A stretch of 64,000 nt of DNA. Source: Shinella yambaruensis (GTDB taxonomy: Bacteria > Pseudomonadota > Alphaproteobacteria > Rhizobiales > Rhizobiaceae). The notes under the pieces are model-generated. The model worked only from the letters and a program-made list of their open reading frames with translations, made no database searches and was not told the origin of the DNA. Position numbers and translations under genes: made by a program. The stretch lies in NCBI RefSeq assembly GCF_022899355.1, contig NZ_JALJCK010000018.1:1-64000 (forward strand), given 5' to 3'. Numbering within the stretch: position 1 is the first letter of the stretch; the number at the start of each line of letters is the position of its first letter. Below are positions 8,182-18,600 of this stretch, piece by piece.

Positions 8182-8484
8182 TCAGAACTGGGATACGGTC
8201 AGGGCGTCGATACGGTCATATTCGGCATGGGTGCCAACGAACTTGATGAAGGCGGCCTGCCGGTCGAAGTCAAAGGCGACGATGAGCCGGTAATTCCCGC
8301 CCTGTACCTTGAAGCGAACCCGCTCGTGGTTGAGGCCCTTGGACTGTGAGAATGCGGCGGTTACCTCCTGAACGGTCGCCCAAGAGGCCGACTTGGTCAG
8401 CCTTTCCCAATGCTCCAGGGACGGTTTCGCCTGAGGGTGGTCTACAGCAAAGTCGACGAGCACCTTCCGAGAGATGATCCGCAT
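8182..8484 (-). CDS. higB: HigB-family toxin (mRNA interferase)
   Basis: A 100-residue protein of the HigB/RelE superfamily, ribosome-dependent endoribonucleases. Typical features are the N-terminal MRIISRKVLVDFA, a central ERVRFKVQGGNYRLIVAFDF strand pair and the C-terminal IKFVGTHAEYDRID. I used the ATG at 8484; an in-frame ATG at 8505 lies inside the operator and downstream of the -10 element and would add seven residues. It is the first gene of the operon and is followed by higA. Confidence 0.88.
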   Translation of the reverse strand: MRIISRKVLVDFAVDHPQAKPSLEHWERLTKSASWATVQEVTAAFSQSKGLNHERVRFKVQGGNYRLIVAFDFDRQAAFIKFVGTHAEYDRIDALTVSQF

Positions 8485-8496
8485 TCGATGCCCCGA

Positions 8497-8559
8497 TTCC
8501 CACATTGGGAAAAATAGCGGATGGCGATGGAGGAGTCAACGAAATTCCCATATTGGGAA
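8497..8559 (-). promoter_or_regulatory. higBA promoter flanked by two palindromic operators
   Basis: Two 15-bp palindromes TTCCCA(C/T)ATTGGGAA occur at 8497-8511 and 8545-8559, 48 bp centre to centre. Between them, on the minus strand, are a -35 box TTGACT (plus 8534-8539) and a -10 box TATTTT (plus 8511-8516) separated by exactly 17 bp. One operator overlaps the -10/start region and the other abuts the -35. This is the expected geometry for autorepression by HigA or HigBA. Confidence 0.8.
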
Positions 8560-8630
8560 CTCGAGCCTGCCCGGGATATGCGTGCGTGGGTCATCAACGG
8601 AGCATGCAGCGCCGCCGCGTGGCAGGCGGT

Positions 8631-9224
8631 TCAGCTTGGCGGGAGGCCGATCAGGGCCTTCTGCGCGCCGGTGGGCATCTGCCGGAAGGCCCGGACGGCG
8701 ATTTCGCGATCCCGGCCCGTCGTGAAGACGCAATAGCGAAAGCCCGCGGCGGCAAGGGCCGATCGCATCGACTTCCTGGTGAAGCCTGTCCTGTGTGCGT
8801 AGAAATCCACCCCGGACGCCTCGATCTGCGGGCCGAAGCCATAGATGACGTCGCGGACGAGCACCGGTCCTTCGGGCGAGGTATAGAGATGATCGTCGAG
8901 GTCGAGCTTCCGGGCGACGATCTCCTCGAAGAGCGCGCCCATGTCCGGCACGCGGATTTCGGCGAAGCCGTCCGCCTTCAGGACATGGATGAACCCCGCC
9001 AGCACCTTTTTCACATCATGCGCGAAGTAGTGCTCCAGATTGTGGGAGCAGTAGACGGCGTCGAACTGGTCGGGCTGAAGGGTGCGCAGGTCCCGGGCAT
9101 CCAGGCAGATATCCGGATCGCCCGCGGGATCGATGTCGAGAAGGACATGATCCCACCCCTCGTAGATGTCGGAGACCGGCGTTTCCTTGCTGCCGCCGCC
9201 GACGTTCAGGAACCTGCGCCGCAT
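8631..9224 (-). CDS. Small class I SAM-dependent methyltransferase
   Basis: 197 residues with motif I LNVGGGSK at the N-terminus, an acidic loop (LLDIDPAGDPDI) and the post-motif SHNLEHYF, as in the Methyltransf_11-like proteins common in polysaccharide loci. The ATG at 9224 has a GGAGGCGAA Shine-Dalgarno immediately upstream. It is divergent from the RkpI-like gene. The acceptor is unknown; a sugar or lipid of the capsule is plausible from context. Confidence 0.75.
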   Translation of the reverse strand: MRRRFLNVGGGSKETPVSDIYEGWDHVLLDIDPAGDPDICLDARDLRTLQPDQFDAVYCSHNLEHYFAHDVKKVLAGFIHVLKADGFAEIRVPDMGALFEEIVARKLDLDDHLYTSPEGPVLVRDVIYGFGPQIEASGVDFYAHRTGFTRKSMRSALAAAGFRYCVFTTGRDREIAVRAFRQMPTGAQKALIGLPPS

Positions 9225-9417
9225 TTCGCCTCCGCTGTTTTGCCGACGATTTACCAGCTCGGGACCGGCGGGGCAAATTCCGGCAGGACCCCGCTGCCGG
9301 CCATGGCGTCGGGCCCGGCACTTGCACGCCAGGGCGTGCCGAAGTATTCCCACTCCTTGCAGGTCGACCACTTTCGGCCGTCTCGCTGAAGAAGATGGTG
9401 GATTATAGGCCGGGTGG

Positions 9418-11013
9418 ATGGATTGGTTTGGTAACGCTTGGCTGCTGACGGCCACTTGCTACCTGTGGGCCTGCGCGATCGTCTATCTGACGGATGGCTT
9501 TGCGCTGCCACGCGCCGTCGCACGCCAGCATCGTGCCAGCCATACCCTTGGCCGGACGATCCTCGAGACGCTGGCCCGTCTTCCTGTCATTGCCCTCGTT
9601 TTTGCCGGTTTCTTCGCGATTTCGTGGCGTCCCGTCTACGCTTCGCAGGCGACGATCAGCTTTTTCATCATCTTCACCGGCATCTCCCGGGCGAAATATA
9701 TCTTCATCCGCGAACCCCTCGTGTTCTCCGACATAGCCCTTGCCGCAAGCGTCCTGAAGCACAAGGAGATTTTCTACGCGACGAAGCTCAACATCTTCTT
9801 CTGGACCGTCGCGGCCTCCTATGTGTTCGGGGCTTCGGCGCTCTATTACATCTTCGAGCCGAGCATCCTGCCGGAGCGGAACGGCCTGCTCTGGATCGCC
9901 GTCGGGCTCTTCGTCGCCTTCGCCCCCTGGATGCTGCTCTTCTTCAGGCCGGCCAACGTCCGGCTGGTGAAGCTCAGCGAAGGCCTGCTGCGTACGCTCG
10001 ACGTGCACAGCAACACGGTGCGCTTCGGCACATTCGCCTCCGTCGTCTACCATTTCATCGTCTGGATCGGGAAACGGCGGGACGAATTCCTGATGGACTT
10101 GACGGCGACGATGCAGCACGCCTTTCACGGGATCGTGCATGCGGATGCGGAGGTCCATCGCGACGGCGCGCCCCTCGTCCTGGTCTGGCAGTCCGAATCC
10201 TTCATCGATCTTCGCCATTTCGGGGTCTCCGGGCTGGAGCTTCCCCATCTCGACCGCCTGCGGTCCCTTGCCGCCCAGTCCGGGCGCATGACGAGCGTTT
10301 TCGAAGGCGGCTACACGCTGCGCACCGAGTTCGCCGTGCTCAGCGGCATTCAGCCGGACGATGCCTATGTCGATGCCAGCTATCCCTATCTCAGGGCATC
10401 GCATTATGCGGATGTCGTGTGGCCGATGCGCTTCAAGCGGGCGGGCTGGCACACGCATTTCATCCATCCTTATGACAGGACCTTCTTCTTCCGCGACAAG
10501 GCCATGCCGCTCCTCGGCTTCGAGCAGATGACCATGCTGGATGCGTTCGACCATACGCCACGGGCAGACGAACCCTATGTCTCGGACCGCCATCTTGCCG
10601 ACCGGGTCATCGACATCATCGAGGGCATCGACAAGGAGCAGCCGGCCTTTCTCTTCGTCGCGTCGATGGGCAACCATGGCCCGTGGCAGCCGGGCCGATG
10701 CGGCGAGCTGACCGATCCCGTCGACATCTACGCGGAGCTCCTGCGCAAGGCGGACGATGCGCTCGGGCATCTGACGGCCTATCTCGACCGCCTGGACCGT
10801 CCCGTCTGGCTCGCCTTCTACGGCGATCACGCCCCGCTGCTGAAATCCTTTGCCGATCCCTTTCCCGATCCGAGGACGGACTATGTGGTGGTTCCGCTCG
10901 CGCATGCCGGGGAAGATCGCCCGGGCCTGCCGGTCACCAAGGAGGAAGCCCCCTGGAACCTGCTCGGCGCCCTCCTTGCCCATGCCGATCTTCCGGTGAG
11001 GCGGGAGCCGTGA
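9418..11013 (+). CDS. LTA-synthase/sulfatase-fold membrane protein, RkpI-like
   Basis: 531 residues. The N-terminal part (about 1-190) has four to five membrane segments. The C-terminal domain is an alkaline-phosphatase/sulfatase fold: VWQSESFIDL (metal-binding Glu near residue 260), YTLRTEF (candidate Thr nucleophile, as TxxxEF in LTA synthase) and YGDHAP (Asp-His metal ligands). Family members transfer phosphoglycerol or phosphoethanolamine groups outside the inner membrane. In rhizobial K-antigen loci a gene of this type (rkpI) accompanies rkpAGH; I believe this is its equivalent but cannot confirm it. It overlaps the next gene as GTGA. Confidence 0.78.
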   Translation: MDWFGNAWLLTATCYLWACAIVYLTDGFALPRAVARQHRASHTLGRTILETLARLPVIALVFAGFFAISWRPVYASQATISFFIIFTGISRAKYIFIREPLVFSDIALAASVLKHKEIFYATKLNIFFWTVAASYVFGASALYYIFEPSILPERNGLLWIAVGLFVAFAPWMLLFFRPANVRLVKLSEGLLRTLDVHSNTVRFGTFASVVYHFIVWIGKRRDEFLMDLTATMQHAFHGIVHADAEVHRDGAPLVLVWQSESFIDLRHFGVSGLELPHLDRLRSLAAQSGRMTSVFEGGYTLRTEFAVLSGIQPDDAYVDASYPYLRASHYADVVWPMRFKRAGWHTHFIHPYDRTFFFRDKAMPLLGFEQMTMLDAFDHTPRADEPYVSDRHLADRVIDIIEGIDKEQPAFLFVASMGNHGPWQPGRCGELTDPVDIYAELLRKADDALGHLTAYLDRLDRPVWLAFYGDHAPLLKSFADPFPDPRTDYVVVPLAHAGEDRPGLPVTKEEAPWNLLGALLAHADLPVRREP

Positions 11014-12275
11014 GGGAAGAGGAGACACCGGCCGGGAAGGAGCGGGGCAAGCGGACGGTCCTGTTCCTCCAGGGGCCGTCGTCCCCGCTCTTTTCCAAAT
11101 GCGCGGCGCGGCTCGAGCGGATGGGCCATGCCTGCCAGCGCATCAACCTCAATCTGGGGGACTGGATCTTCTGGTGGCGGCGCGGCGGTGTCGATTATCG
11201 CGGCCGGAGCGAGGACTGGCCGGCCTTCGTGCATGACTTCATGGCCCGGAACGGCACGACGGATCTCGTCCTGCTGGGGGAGGAGCGTCCCTACCACAAG
11301 GCCGCCATACGGGCCGCCCGGGCGCTGCATGTCGATGTCCACGTCATCGAGATGGGCTATCTCAGGCCCGACTGGGTGACGTTCGAGCGCGACGGCATGT
11401 CGTCCAATTCGCGCTTTCCGCGGGACCCCCGGCGCATTCTGGAGGCGGCGGCCGGGCTGCCGGAACCGGATTGGGCCGTCCGCTTCCGGCAGAGCTTCCT
11501 GCGCGAAGCCGGCTATGATCTGCTCTACAATCTGCCCAATGTCTTCTTCTGGTTCCTCTACCCCCATTACCGGCGGCATGCCCTTTTCCATCCCCTTGCC
11601 GAATATGCGGGGTGGAGCCTGAGATTGCTGCGGCGCAAACGTGCCGAACAGGCGGCGCGCGCCACATGCGCGCGCCTGTTCGCCGCCGGGGACCCTTTCT
11701 ATGTATACCCGCTACAGTTGCAGACGGACTACCAGCTCCGGGCCCATTCCCCCTATGCCGGCCAGCAGGAAGCCATTTCCCAGGTGCTGTCCTCCTTTGC
11801 CGCGCATGCCGGTCCGGCCCACCAACTCCTGGTGAAACTGCATCCCCTCGACAACGGCCTCATCGACTGGCGGTCCTATGTCGCGGCCGAGGCGCGGCGG
11901 CGCGGGATCGGGGAACGCGTGCATTTCATCGACGGCGGCAGCCTCGACGACCTGGTCGAAAGGGCGGAAGGCCTGGTGACGGTCAACTCGACCGCCGCGA
12001 TCGCGGCCCTGCGCCGGCTGAAGCCCGTCAAGACGCTGGGATCGGCGGTTTTCGACACGCCGGGCCTCAGCTATCCGGGGTCGCTGGACGCCTTCTGGCA
12101 AAATCCCTTCCCGGCCGACGCGGCCTTGACCGGCGCCTTTTTCAGGCTGCTCGCCCACGAATACCAGGTCCGGGGGAACTTCTATTCGGATGCGGGCTCG
12201 TCCGCCGCTGCGATAGCCGTGGCGGACCGTCTCGACGGGAGGCAGTCCACGCCCCCGGACGGCGGGGAGCCATGA
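11010..12275 (+). CDS. kpsS: KpsS/LipB-type capsule Kdo transferase (RkpJ-like)
   Basis: 421 residues of the capsule polysaccharide synthesis family. The N-terminus VLFLQGPSSP and INLNLGDWIFWW are hallmark KpsS sequences; the C-terminal GT-B half has LLVKLHPLDNGLIDW and VTVNSTAAIAAL. KpsS adds the first beta-Kdo to lyso-phosphatidylglycerol, starting the poly-Kdo linker of group 2 capsules. The GTG start at 11010 overlaps the previous stop (GTGA), implying coupling with the sulfatase-fold gene. The matching KpsC-type gene is 50 kb away at the far end of the window. Confidence 0.85.
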   Translation: MREEETPAGKERGKRTVLFLQGPSSPLFSKCAARLERMGHACQRINLNLGDWIFWWRRGGVDYRGRSEDWPAFVHDFMARNGTTDLVLLGEERPYHKAAIRAARALHVDVHVIEMGYLRPDWVTFERDGMSSNSRFPRDPRRILEAAAGLPEPDWAVRFRQSFLREAGYDLLYNLPNVFFWFLYPHYRRHALFHPLAEYAGWSLRLLRRKRAEQAARATCARLFAAGDPFYVYPLQLQTDYQLRAHSPYAGQQEAISQVLSSFAAHAGPAHQLLVKLHPLDNGLIDWRSYVAAEARRRGIGERVHFIDGGSLDDLVERAEGLVTVNSTAAIAALRRLKPVKTLGSAVFDTPGLSYPGSLDAFWQNPFPADAALTGAFFRLLAHEYQVRGNFYSDAGSSAAAIAVADRLDGRQSTPPDGGEP

Positions 12276-12600
12276 CGGGCCGGTCGAGGACGGGGCCTGT
12301 CGTGCTTTATACATCATCTTCGAATAAGCACCCGGCATATACCGTCTTTTGCATAAGCACCCGTCGGCTTTCCACGGGCCTGGATGCCGTGCCTTGATTC
12401 GATCGATTGGGGAATACTTTCGTAAGCCTATGTTCATATACCCGGCAGCAAGTTATGGACTTGCGATGGCAACCCAGTCTCTTGTATTGCTCTGCTAAAG
12501 TAGCGAACAACCCTAGGTGAGGCAGTTCAGTTTTGTTCAGGAACGGCAAGACCTTCGAGGTCGTCACATCCGGGGTGGATAGTCGCGATGTTTGGTGCTC
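12276..12600 (+). promoter_or_regulatory. 325-bp leader before rkpA with direct repeats
   Basis: No convincing gene is present. It is more AT-rich than its surroundings. An 11-bp perfect direct repeat ATAAGCACCCG lies at 12324-12334 and 12353-12363, 29 bp apart. A weak promoter-like pair (TTGGGG, 16 bp, TATGTT) occurs near 12407-12434. It probably holds the promoter of the rkpAGH operon; the repeat could be a regulator-binding site. Confidence 0.45.
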
Positions 12601-15600
12601 ATGACGGTTGAAATTATCGGATATGCTGCGGTTGCTCCCGGTGCGGATTCGGCATCGCAATTGTTTGCAGTGCTGCGCAAGGGGGAGTGCACCGTCACCG
12701 AGATTCCCGCAGGGCGCTGGGACCGGTCCCGCTTCTGGCACCCCAGCCCCGGCGTTCCCGGAAAGACCTATACATTCGCCGCCGGCGTCGTCGACGGCAT
12801 CGACCTGTTCGACGCGCGCCTCTTCGGGCTTTCGCGGCGCGAGGCCATGGCGATGGACCCCCAGCAGCGGCTGCTGCTGTCGGTGACCTGGCGCGCGCTG
12901 GAGGACGCCAACCTTCCCCTCGCCTCGCTGCAGGCGGAGACGATCGGCGTCTATATCGGCACATCCAGCCTCGACAGCGCCAACCTGTCCGTCGAGGATC
13001 CCGCGGGGGCCGGCCCCTATTTCATGACGGGCAACACGCTGTCCATCGTGGCGAACCGCATCTCGCATATCTTCGGGCTGAGCGGGCCGAGCCTGACGAT
13101 CGACACGGCCTGTTCATCCTCCCTCGTGGCGCTCGACCAGGCGGTCCGGGCCCTCAACCGCGGCGAGATCGACACCGCGATCGTCGGCGGCGTGAACCTG
13201 CTCAGCCACCCGCTGCCCTTCGGCGGTTTCGCGCAAGCCCGAATGCTGTCCCCGGAAGGCCGGTGCAGGGCCTATGACAACGATGCGTCCGGCTATGTCC
13301 GCGCCGAAGGCGCGGCCGCCGTCATCCTGCGCCGCAGCGACAGGGCGAACGACAGCGGCGATCGCAGCCGCGCCCGGATCCTGGCGACGGGCGTGAACTC
13401 CGCCGGCCGCACGAACGGCATCTCGCTGCCCTCCCAGGAAGCCCAAGCGCGCCTCCTGGAATCGATCTACGACGGGCAGGGCATCGACCCGAACCATCTC
13501 GCCTTCATCGAAGGGCACGGCACGGGAACGAAGGTCGGCGATCCCGCGGAGGTCTGGGCCATCGGCCAGGTCATCGGCCGCCGCCGCCATGCGCCCGTCC
13601 CGCTCGGCTCGATCAAGACGAATATCGGCCATACCGAGCCTGCCTCGGGGCTCTTCGGCGTGATCAAGGCGGTGATGGCGCTCGAGAACGACTACCTGCC
13701 GGCCTCGCTCTTCTTCGACCGGCCGAACGAGACGATCGATTTTTCCAGCCTCAACGTGCGCGTCACGGCGACGCCCCTGGAGCTTTTGCGCAGCCATCGT
13801 CCGCGGCTTGCCGGCATCAACTCGTTCGGCTTCGGCGGAACGAACGCGCATGTCGTCATCTCCGATCCGGCCGTGCACCAGGCCGGCAACGGCGAGCAGG
13901 CGGCGCGCGAGAATTATTTCATGGCCTCCGCCCATACGGAGACGGCCTTGAACGCGCTTCTGCGGGATTACAAGGCGCGGCTTGCCGCGGCGCCCGATCC
14001 GGACGCGGCGCAGGCCCTCCTTTCGGCCGCCACGGCCGGGCGCACCTCGCTTCGCCACCGTTTCGTCGCGCGCCGCAGGAAGGTCCGGGACGTCATTTCG
14101 GCGATCGACCAGCAGCTGGCGGGACATGGCACGGCAAGCGCCGCCACCGGCGAAGCGCCGGTGGGCGAGCCGAAGATCGCCTTCCTGTTCTCCGGCAACG
14201 GGGCGCAATGGGCCGGCATGGGGATCGACGCGATCCGCGAGAACCAGGCTTTCCGCCGGCATTTCAACGCCATAAGCGCGCTTTTCGAAGAACATCTCGG
14301 CGAAAGGCTGACGACCTTGCTGACGGCCGAGGACCTCGCCGGCCGGCTTGCCGATACGCGCGTCGCCCAGCCGCTCCTCTTCTCGATCCAGGTCGCCCTC
14401 GCGCAGTGCCTGCTCGGCGCCGGCATCCGCCCGGCCGCCGTGCTCGGCCATTCCATCGGCGAGGTGGCCGCCGCCCATATCGCCGGCGCGCTCTCTTTGG
14501 TCGATGCGGTCGCGGTCGTCGCGGTCCGCTCGCGCTGCCAGCACGTCACCCAGGGCCGGGGCACCATGGCGGCGGCGCTTTGCAGCGAGGAGGCCGCGCA
14601 GGACTTCCTCCAGCGCAACGGCCTCGACGACCTCACCGTCGCCGCCGTCAATGCCAGCAACTCGGTCACGATCTCGGGACCGAAGGAGCAGATCGCCGCC
14701 CTTCGTTCGCTCGGCCGGCGCCAGAAGCTGGCGGTGCAGCCGCTGCCCGATATCGACTATCCGTTCCATCATCCCCTCATCGACGAGGCGAAGACGGAAT
14801 TCCTGAAGACCCTGCCCCGGATCACGCCGCGGGCGAGCGAATACGATTTCATCTCGACCGTGACGGGAGAGCCCGTCGACGGGGCGGCGCTCGGCGCCGC
14901 CTACTGGTGGCGCAACGTCCGCGAACCCGTTCATTTCAGGCAGGGTGTCGCCAAGGCGCTGGAACAGGGCTGCAACCTGTTGATGGAGATCTCCCCCAGG
15001 CCCATCCTGACGAACTATCTCAAGGACGCGGTGAAGGTCAGCGGCGCGGCGGCCCAGCTGCTTTCGACGCTCGACAAGACCGAGGCCCAGGGCGCGGCCG
15101 ATCCCGTCGAGACCTGCATCATCCGGGCCCTCGCCCATGGCGCCGCCCTGCCGTCGTCCCGCCGGGACGCCACGATCGACCTGCCGGGCGTTCCCTTCGA
15201 GCCGGAGCCGATGGCCGGCACGCCGACGACGGACAGGTACGACCTGTTCGGGCGGGACATCGCCCGGCCCTATTCGCTGGCCGGCTGGCGCGTCGACCCG
15301 AACGGGGCCGCCTGGAAGAACCATCTGGACGCCCGCCTCTTCCCCGACCTTGCCGAGCATGTCGTCGAGGGGCGCGCCATCATGCCCGGCGCGGGCTTCA
15401 TCGAGATCGCGCTTCAGGTGGCCCGGCAGGCGCTCGAGACCACCGCCGTGCAGCTGACCAATATCGAGCTGATACGCCCGCTCGAGCTCGGCCCGACGCT
15501 CGTGGAGCTATCGACCGTGGTCTCGCGCGAGACCGGCACGATCGAGATCCGCTCGCGCGAGCGGCTGAGCGCGGACGACTGGACCCTTCATGCCGTATGC

Positions 15601-18600
15601 CGGTGCCAGAAGGTCCTGCCCGCGACCCGCATGCCGCCGTTCCCGGCGCTCGGCCCGGCGGCCGAGGATGTCCCGCCGGAGCGGATCTACGCCATCGCCT
15701 CCTCCTTCGGGCTGGATTACGGCCCGGCCTTCCGGCTGGCCGAACGGGTCCGGACCGAAGGGCACGGGCGCGTCGACGTTGATCTTCGGGCCGCTGCCCG
15801 CCCCGCCCATCCGATGCTGGAATGGGGGGTGAACCCGCTGAGCCTCGATGCGGCCTTCCATGGGCTCGTCGGCCTGTTCGACAGGTTTTCGGGCGACGTG
15901 GAGGGCGCGCCCTATATTCCGGTCCGTTTCGGTTCGGCCACGCTGCTGGCGGAAGGCCTTCCCCGGCGCGCGCGCATCGCGATCGAGCGGGTCAGCGCCC
16001 ACTCGATCAAGGCCCGCTTCCTGATCGAGGCGGAGGACGGCCAGCCGCTCCTTCTCCTGGAGGATTGTCGCTTCCGCCGGACCTGGTTCCAGCAGCCGCA
16101 CACCCTGGCGTCGCTTGCCTTCCATTACGAGTCTGTCCCGGTGGCCGAAGCGCGTCTGGAGCACCCCGTCCCGGAGGCGCCCGACCGCGTCCTGGAGGTG
16201 CCCGCGCCGGCCGTGCCGGACGACGGCTCGCTGCTGCTGCAGGCCGCCATCCTGAGGGCCTGTCACGACATGGCATTGCAGCTGGCCGATCCGGCAGGGG
16301 GGCTCTCCCTCTTCGCCGTGCCGGGCGACCGGGACTTCCGCGCCTTCCTGTCGAATGCCCTCCATCTCCTGGAAGGGGCCGGGATGGCCGAAAAACAGGA
16401 TCGCGCCTGGCAGGTCCAGCCGCTCTGCGACCTGCCAGCCATCGAGGAAACCCTTGCGGAATTCACGGCCGAGCGCCCGGATCGCGGCGTGGAGGCGGTG
16501 ATGCTCGCCGATATCCGCGCCAATGCGCTCTCGCATATCCAGGCACTGCAGACGCAGGATACGGCTGTGCTGGACTATGCCGGAACGGCCATGAGCCGGA
16601 CGCTCCGCCTGCATTCGCCGCAGGCCCGCGAGCGCAACGCCATCATCCTGGCGGCCGCGGAGAAAGCCGTCTCCGCAGGCCGCGACACCGCGCCGGTCAT
16701 CGTCCAGATCGGCGCGTCGGCCCGGGATTTCAGCCAGCGGCTGGCGGACCTTGCCGGCCAGGCGGGCGGCTGCCTCGTCATCGTCGAGCCCGCGGACGAT
16801 CTGCGGCGCGGGGTCGAAATGCTCTTCGAGGCCAGCGGGCGCGTGCTGGTCACCGCATCGGCGGAGGCGCTCGGCGGCGCCGACCTCATCGTCAGCAGCT
16901 GCGACCGGCTGCATGCCATGCTCGCGGCGGATGAAGCCCTGTCCGCGGCGCTGGCCACGGGACTGGACAACGGTGCGCGGCTGCTTGCCGCCGAAACGCT
17001 GCCCTCCCCGATCTGCGATTTCCTCTTCGGCCTGACGCCGGGCTGGTTCTCCGGCAGCCTGTCGGAGGATTTCCCGGTCGGCAAGCTGGCCGGCGAAGAG
17101 GAATGGCGGCGGCGGCTCGCCGCGCTCACGAAGACCCCGCCGGTCCTCCACACGGTTTCCAGGGCCCATGGCGCGCTGCTGCTGGTCGAGGTTTCCCCGA
17201 GCCGCAGGCGCCGCGCGGAACAGGACGGGCGCGATGTCCCCTTCCTGCCGCTGGGGTCGGCGGCGGGCGCCCTGACGGGCCTGCCTGCCATCGCCCTGCA
17301 TCAGCCCGATGCCGGGCTGGACGCGGCGCTCGACGCCGGCCAGCAGGCCGGTTTCCTGCTTTACGCCGCCCCGTCGGACCACGGCGAGGATGCGGGCGGA
17401 CTGGCGCAGGAAGCCCACGGGCTGGCCAGGGTCGCCGAAGTCCTGCAGGCAAGGGCCGCGGCCGGGCACCGGTCGACGCTCGTCCTCCTCCTGCCCGGCG
17501 GCGCGCCGGACGGCCGCCGCGGCGACGGGACCGCGGCATCGCCGCTTGCCACCGGGCTCTGGACGTTCGCCCGCGTCCTGGCGAACGAATTCAGCGACGT
17601 CGACATCCATCTCGTGGATGCGGCACCCGGCGCCTGGCGCAAGGCGCTCCGGCTTGCAAGCGCCGGCCATGACGAACGGGAATGGCGCATACCGGCGGCG
17701 GCCGGACATGCCGAGGCCCTGCGGGCCGTCGGCGGATCGGTCGACCCGCACACCGTCTCCTCGGCGGACTTTGCGGCCGCGACCGTACGGCAACGCACCC
17801 CCTCGCGCGTCGACAGCCTCTATTGGGAAAGCATGGAGCGGCCGACGCCGCAGGCCGGCGAGGTGCTCGTCGAGATCGCCGCTGCGGGATTGAACTTCCG
17901 CGACGTGATGTGGGCCATGGGGCTTCTGCCCGAAGAGGCGCTGGAAGACGGTTTTGCCGGCACCACGATCGGCATGGAGTTTTCCGGCCGCGTCACCGCC
18001 GTCGGCGCCGGCGTCAGCGACCTTGCCGCGGGGGACCGGGTGATGGGCATCGGCCCGGCCGCCTTCTCCACCCATACCGTCATCCAGCGCGCCGGATTGG
18101 CCAAGGTTCCGCAGGAGCTGGACCTGACCGCGGCGGCCACCGTTCCCGTGACCTTCCTGACGGCCTGGTACGCGCTGGTCGAGCTCGGCCGCGCGCGGGC
18201 GGGGGAAACGGTCCTCATACACGGCGCGGCCGGCGGCGTCGGCCTCGCCGCCATCCAGATCGCCAAGGCCCTCGGCCTGACGATCATCGGCACGGCGGGA
18301 AGCGACGAGAAGCGCCATTACCTGCGCTCGCTCGGCGTCGAGCAGGTCTTCGATTCCCGGTCCCTCTCCTTCGTCGCCGACGTGATGGCGGCGACGGCCG
18401 GCGCGGGCGTCGACCTGGTGCTGAACTCGCTGTTCTCGGACGCGATGGAACGCAGCATCGAACTGCTCAAGCCGTTCGGGCGCTTCCTCGAACTCGGCAA
18501 GCGGGACTATTACGCCAACCGCAAGATCGGCCTGCGCCCCTTCCGGCGCAACATCAGCTATTTCGGCATCGATGCGGACCAGTTGCCGCTGAAGGCGCCG

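Noticed and set aside
12687-13277. Arginine-rich plus-strand frame inside rkpA
   Set aside because: Out-of-frame shadow of the ketosynthase domain.
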